From contig MEDY01000197.1 of NCBI GenBank assembly GCA_001724265.1, forward strand, positions 1 through 64,000: a stretch of 64,000 nt of DNA. The letters are read 5' to 3'. Positions 58,756 through 64,000 of the stretch are shown piece after piece. The first letter of the stretch is position 1, and every line of letters starts with the position of its first letter. The notes under the pieces are model-generated. The model had not been told where the DNA came from. It made no database searches and saw only the letters and a list, made by a program, of their open reading frames with translations. The position numbers were made by a program, and so were the translations under genes. Origin of the DNA: Rhizaria sp. SCN 62-66 (lineage: Eukaryota > Rhizaria, unplaced).

Positions 58756-60334
58756 TTAACTCATCAAATTAGCACAAAACGGCCCCGTGCAAACTGACAC
58801 ATCCCCCCACACGCGCCCCATCGCACTCCACGCGACACTCGTATTCTCAGCCAGACTCGCAGTCGCACTCGCAGCACTCAGTATGCCCAGAGTCGCGCCT
58901 GAATAGTACCATGCCAGAGCCCAGTCCGCGACTGCGGAAAGCGCCACAGCAGCAACAAAGCGCAATGCGACGCTGGCCAGCACACATGCCAGCACGCGCC
59001 CAGAATCCGCTGAAGTTGCAGTGACGCTGTTAGCGTTCACTGTCCTTGAGTTGGTATTACTGTCCGAAGCAATGCTGTCGTTTTTACCATCAGCGCGTGA
59101 GTCAGCCGCTGCGTCCGCGTCTGAGACAACAAGCGCGGCAGTGGCGGCGGATGCGACCGAGAGATATCCCATCGTGAGCAGCGCTACAAGCAGTGCATCT
59201 GCCACGCGCGGCAGCCACGGGTCCCCTGAGTGCGCGACTGCCAGTAACGCGGGTAAACGTGACAGCCAGAGGGCAAGCCACAGCGCCGCGCGCGCGCCGG
59301 GGCCAGTCGCTCTCGCCAGCACCAACGCAGCCACACCCGCAGACGCTTGTGCCCCCTCACATGTTCCTTCGCGTGCGACGCCACGCGTGTCTGTACGTGT
59401 GACAGCGCTCGTGACAGTGCGTGTACTTGTGATTGTGAGCTTCGAGAATACGGGTCGCAGTGCAAAAGTGAGTAGCGCGGGCTGCACAAGCGCGAATACA
59501 ACGTCTGCAGCGAGAGTAACCGCGCCGACAGCGAGCAAATGCGGCGCTGACACCGCAGCCACAGTCGCCGGCAGCAACGGCGGGAGAGATAGCGCAGTGC
59601 GCAGCGGCGCGTCGACAGCGGGCGTCAGTACAGTCGTCAAAAACTCCGGCAACGCGGCCGCTGTCAGCGTCACAGTCCCCGTGACAGCAGCGCTGACGGC
59701 AGCGGCTGTATTCGCGGCGGTACTGGCGACGAAAGTGACTATGGGCCGCGGGCACCAGACGGCGGGCCAGGGCGGCGAATTGACCATGGGGGGCAGCAAC
59801 GCGGCCAGATCGGCGTACGCCGCGGGGCGCGGTATCGCAAACGCATACCAGGCCATCGCAGCGCAAACAGCGCGCATAAGCAAGCAAGCGGTAAGCGCGA
59901 GGAGTGTCACAGGCGAGCGTTTCGGCGGCGGAGGCGGGATCGCGGCGGGCGTGGACTGCTTATGCGCTGGTAGCGGCGAGAGCGCGTCGGGAAACGTGAC
60001 CGTGCCGCAGGTAAGTGCGCGCGTGAAGACGGCGCGGTTATAGATGATATGCGCGAAAGCGGGTCCGCGGAAGAGGAGGAGGTCGAGCACGACGAGCAGT
60101 AGCGGCATCTCCACGTACGGGTCCGTATCAGCGCCGCAATGCGTGCACTTGCGCAGACGCAGCTGCAGAGCGATGCGCTCAACAACGCATGGCGTCGGCG
60201 TCCCGCTATTAATGCCAAAATAGAATAAAAATATGGTGTGAGGCGCGCGTTGTCTGAGAGGGTTGCATCAAGTGAATCGGACGAGGGTCAGAGCAAAGCT
60301 GGACGTACCACGAGACGCAGACATATGGGTCCAT
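58756..60334 (-). CDS. ARV1: ARV1, ER lipid/sterol homeostasis protein
   Basis: A 26-nt first exon (60334-60309) is spliced to 60205-58756 (donor GTACGT, intron 103 nt); 491 residues, stop TAA. Splicing creates the ARV1 zinc motif: MDPYVCVSC then GTPTP...LRLRKCTHCGADTDPYVE, that is, CxxC plus CxxC before a DPYVE box. LLLVVLDLLLFRGPAFAHII, the hallmark of the ARV1 homology domain, follows. Several hydrophobic segments then span the ER membrane, with Ala/Thr/Val-rich stretches and a low-complexity loop rich in Asp/Ser/Asn. Orthologues are usually near 270-320 residues, so this one is enlarged by loops. ARV1 is needed for sterol distribution and GPI-anchor synthesis. It is head-to-head with the RPEL gene. 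Confidence 0.9.
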
Positions 60335-60835
60335 AATTACCACAACAAACGCCTTCTAGTTGCAGCAGGCAGGTGTAAAAGTAACAAGTTCGCTAACGGA
60401 GGTTTTAAGCCAGATCAACAATGACGTTCATACTTGCAACCGCTCTGACTGATCCAGAGTCGGCCAAAAAATCGATTCTGGAACGGGTTCCGAAAAAACA
60501 TCGTTTCTTCAAATCGGCTTCTGGTGCAATACAGGCCATACTGCACCAAGACGTTATCGACTGATTATCTAATTGAACTCATATTTATTCGCGAGTATGT
60601 GCTACTATGTGGGCCTTGCCAAATTTGAACGCTCGTTGTGTACCTTGCATATATCGTCCTTCAAGAAGCAAACCTGTCTGTCCGAATGAATATGGCTGAT
60701 TCATCGATGCACGCTCTCACCGTGGCCCTTTCACTGTTTGTTCCAAAGACACCCTTCACTAGCTACCCACAGAGATTTTTTACCTCACAGACCTGTCGAC
60801 CCCTTGAGTTCAAGCTTGCCTGTGCGGCTACTACG
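60335..60835. promoter_or_regulatory. Divergent region between ARV1 and the RPEL gene
   Basis: 501 bp. Two in-frame ATGs (60686, 60692) precede the chosen RPEL start, and a TTTTTACCTCACAG stretch ending at 60790 could be a 5' UTR acceptor. The true 5' end is therefore uncertain. Confidence 0.4.
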
Positions 60836-62960
60836 ATGTCTTCGGCAGCTGTCCCACACCACTCCTCGGAACCCGCCTCTTCGGGGGTTGCTTCTGCGGA
60901 CTCGTCCTTCGTTCAGCGTACGTTCCCCAGCTCTCCTGACCGTATCGACGCACCCCTACCCCTGTTTTACACAACCACATCTCACTACACCGACAGTGCT
61001 GCGACTTGACTCCTCCATGTACTCACACAACTCGCAACTCCCCTATTCGTATCGTATCCACTTCCCCTTTCTCTCACAACCCACTACACTCGACGCCTGG
61101 TTGCTCGCTCATCTCACAGACACCGCAGCGACCGATGCGGCTTCCGCAGCGACGTCCCGCGCACGCGAGCAGTTTGAGCTCGCCAAAGCGCGCCTCTCCC
61201 AAGCCCTCGAGTCGCGCCCCTCCGACGCCGCTCCCACAACCTCCCTCGCTCCCCGCCTTCAGGCCACCGCGCGCCAGCTCCAGCGCCGCATGACCGCCGA
61301 CGTCATCGAGCGCCACGTTGCCGACCGCGTTACCCGTCCCGCGAACGACCCCGCGCTGCAACGCGCAGTCGCCGCCGCTGCGATGGGCTCCGCCCCAGCC
61401 CCCGGCGTACCCACTGCGCCTTCAGCTTTGGCCCCGTCGCTCCACGCTGCCGCGGTGGCCCTCGCGCGGTCCCGCGTCCGCGACCGGCTGAACGACTTCA
61501 TCGAGACGCGCCCGACACCGGAAGATCTCGCGGCGAGCATCCTCGTCGCCGCCGCGCCCGCGCCCCTCCCCAACTCACACTCACACAACAACTCTAACAG
61601 CAACAACAGCACCGGCGGCGCCTCAGCGTCTGCGTCTGCGTCCGCTGCCGCCGCGCAGCACCTGGCGCCCAGACTCCAGGGCGCCGCGCGCCGTCTTGAG
61701 CGCCGCATCAAGGGCGACCGCGTGTCCCAACTCCTGCAGCGCCGCCCCGCGCCCGCGGCGCTCGCCCAGCACGGCGTCCTGCCGCCGCACGTGACGGAGC
61801 TGGCCCCCGCGCTGCAGCCCGCACGGCACGAGCTCGAGCGCCGGTTCCGCCGCTCGCGCCTGCAGCAGCTTCTGGGGGCGCGTGCCGGCAGGGAGGAGTT
61901 GAGGCAGCGGGGCGTGTACCAGGACGCGCCGACGACGGCGGATGCGGCCGGGGATAACGAAGGCGTGTGGGTCGCTCAGTCACAGGCGCAGGCACAGCAA
62001 GACAACGACGATAACAGCGCTGCTGTCACTGCTGCTCACGGTTCCTCCGAGCGCTATGACCCTGTTCACGACGACGATGATGACGAGGATGAGGATGAGG
62101 ACGAGGATGATGATGACAGTGACACCGACAGCGAGAGTGACGACGAGGCGCGGTTCGCCGCCGCCCGCGCGCTCGCCGCCACCGACCCCGCCGCTGCTCT
62201 CTCACAGGCGCAGTCCGAGTACACCGCCCTCCGCACCGCGTTCGCGCGCCAGCAGGCCGCGCTGGGGGACCAGGTGGCCGCGCAGGAGCGACTGCGGGAG
62301 GAGCTGGCGCGGCAGCAGCAGTTGCACAGGGAGGAGCTGGCGTTGCAGCAGCAGCAGTTGCAGCAGGTGTTGGCGCAGCAACAGGCGCAGATGCAGGCGC
62401 AGTTGCAGCAGCAAGTGCAGCAAATGCAACAGCAGATGCAACAGCAGATGCAGCACGTGCTTCAGCAGCATCAACAACAGCAGCAGTTTCAGCAGCAGAA
62501 CGTTTCCGCCGAGCAACTCGCACACCACCACCAGCAGCAACAAGAACAGCAACAACAACAGCAACAACAGCACATTGCACACGAACAGCAACCCATCGCT
62601 CAACAGCAGCAACAACAACAACAGCAGGCTCAGGCCCACGCTCAGCAACAGCAACAGCAACAGCAGCAGCAGCAGGCGCCGCCCTCGGCCTCATCGTCTT
62701 CGGCGCCTTCGAGCCTGCCTGCAGTCGACGCCCCCTCGTATCAGCGCCGCTCCCGCGCATTCCACCTCACGCGTCTGCTACTGAAGACTGTGGCGCAGAT
62801 GGCAGAGGCTGGGGAAGTCTCGCTCCCTCAGAAAGGCGTGCTGAAAGACCTGGTGGTCGATCAGGACCGTGCGCTGCTCGGGGTCGCGGAACAGTATGAC
62901 CGGGATAACGATCTGGGGACGTTTAAGGATGCGCTCGTGCGCGCCGCCATGCGCAAGTGA
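60836..62960 (+). CDS. RPEL-repeat (G-actin-binding type) protein with Gln-rich coiled coil
   Basis: Exons 60836-60917 and 61120-62960 (donor GTACGT), 640 residues, stop TGA. Four segments resemble RPEL motifs: RLSQALESRPSD (about residue 52), RLNDFIETRPTPEDLAASIL (about 153), VSQLLQRRPAPAALAQHGVL (about 229) and LQQLLGARAGREELRQRGVY (about 273). The third is the best, with RP, spaced Leu and the final hydrophobic pair; the fourth has lost the Pro. In MRTF and Phactr proteins RPEL motifs bind monomeric actin. An Asp/Glu tract follows, then a Gln-rich coiled coil (about 418-548) and a less biased C-terminus (LLLKTVAQMAEAGEVSLPQK, LGTFKDALVRAAMRK). Role in actin sensing is an inference from the motif. 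Upstream in-frame ATGs leave the start open. Confidence 0.8.
62293..62680 (+). repeat. CAG/CAA-rich tract coding poly-Gln coiled coil
   Basis: Irregular CAG and CAA codons with Leu, Met and His interruptions. Long Gln runs in the RPEL protein. Confidence 0.9.
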
Positions 62961-64000
62961 GTCCAAACAATGCACTCACTTACAACCGAGTGCTTAGTGC
63001 CTCCAAGGCTCTATTATGCGCATGATTGACTGTGAATGCGTTGTGACGCACGAGCAAGAAGCAACGACGATGTTACAGAGTCACAATAGCACAAGTTACA
63101 GCATGAGTGAGCTCTTGAGTGATTTTCCCACTCACTGCCTCTTCAGTAAGATGCTATGAAACTTTTTTTATTGTGGATCTATAAGTAACGTTGTTTTTGA
63201 AACCATCCACATTATAGACGAAAAGTAATATTTGTGGCTATGAGTTGCTTGCGTCGTCTTGTCGTGTTTACGTCGCTGTTGTGCATCGCTGCTGTCACAG
63301 TCACAGTCGCTATGGTCGTCGTCCTTTTGACGGCCAACTATTTCTGTTTGTTTGTTGTATTCTAAGTGCTGCTGTCGTCGCATTTGTCTTGATTTCTCTT
63401 TTCAACTGCCTCAATGCGATTTGTTCCAGTGATTCAATCAGCTTTATTAATCTGCATATCATTGTTGCTGCTGTTCTCTCACCTCTCCTTCTGTGCCACC
63501 TATTCAAATAGCGGACACTAACTTTATTTTTCTTGTTAAAGTCTTTGTTTGTCATCATCTTTTGTGATTCACCCATCCATCCCACTTTTGCACTGCTTTT
63601 TTCTTTTGATCTTTTTTTTTTTCTCACTCGTCCGGTTTCCTCGACCATCATCATCATCAAAGCTCCACAGTTCTTCAACTTTGGTTCCTCGTTTCAGTTT
63701 CCTCTGCTGTTGCTTTGATCTAGGGCTCGGGTCGTCGCTGTTTCAGCCGGACCCTTTCTCATTATTTCTTTCTCTCTTTCACTCTACGAGTACGCATCAG
63801 CTCCTCTTGTCTTATAAATTCGCCCACTCGCTCTACATGTGTGTGACGTGACTTTGTTTGACTTGGCTTTGGCTCTGTTTGCTTGTTTGATATCTTGTAT
63901 TTCAACGCAACGCGGCGCAGCGCACAACTCACTTTGTCAACACTCACCACAGTTGCGACGTTTTGTGCGATTCAAATCACATGTCTTTCGTTTTTCGTCG
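62961..64000. other. Intergenic region at window end, possible next promoter
   Basis: About 1 kb, T-rich on the plus strand, no convincing gene. An ATG at 63981 opens the last codons (MSFVFR) and could start a plus-strand gene beyond the window, but nothing confirms this. Confidence 0.4.

Overview
This window is nuclear DNA from a unicellular eukaryote. Genes are interrupted by short spliceosomal introns (103-257 nt in the models here), coding DNA is GC-rich, intergenic DNA is AT-richer, and the products are eukaryote-specific: a papain-family protease, ARV1, MAK16, PAM16, a SETD7-like methyltransferase, an S6K-like kinase and an RPEL protein. Many proteins carry long Ala/Ser/Gln/Asn tracts. 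The lineage cannot be fixed from the window alone.

The main result is that TAG appears to be a sense codon. I can model 15 genes well. Ten end in TAA, five in TGA and none in TAG. Seven TAG codons instead lie in frame inside four of these genes. Each joins two open stretches in the same frame, with coding-like sequence on both sides. In the UBE3D-like gene, family-conserved blocks lie on both sides of the TAG. In the hendecad gene, the 11-residue period runs through the TAG without losing register. Local contexts (before QQSS, inside an EQ-rich helix, at a polar hendecad position) fit glutamine best. UAG = Gln with UAA and UGA as stops is therefore an inference that several independent genes support. 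Read with the standard code, these four genes break into smaller, misannotated pieces. A second lineage trait is the splice donor: 18 of 19 modelled introns begin GTACG, and 14 of them GTACGT.

Layout: 290-2205 (-) cathepsin-like protease; 3916-8671 (-) membrane-anchored hendecad-repeat protein with two internal TAGs; 9658-19086 (-) 3142-residue low-complexity protein ending in a CaaX box; 19557-22507 (-) UBE3D/HECT_2-like protein with one TAG; 22826-28544 (+) zinc-finger protein with two TAGs; 28720-34323 (-) coiled-coil protein; 34807-36699 (-) type I membrane protein; 37003-38282 (+) HAD phosphatase; 38863-42847 (-) S6K-like AGC kinase; 43545-46962 (+) SETD7-like methyltransferase; 47480-48682 (-) MAK16; 49226-49719 (+) PAM16; 50730-58334 (+) giant MGC-starting protein with two TAGs and a frame change at a (AAC)28 tract; 58756-60334 (-) ARV1; 60836-62960 (+) RPEL-repeat protein. 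Several pairs are head-to-head across 300-700 bp, which suggests shared promoters.

The genes do not form one pathway. They are ordinary housekeeping and signalling genes plus several large proteins I cannot assign. No convincing tRNA, rRNA, transposon or CRISPR was seen.
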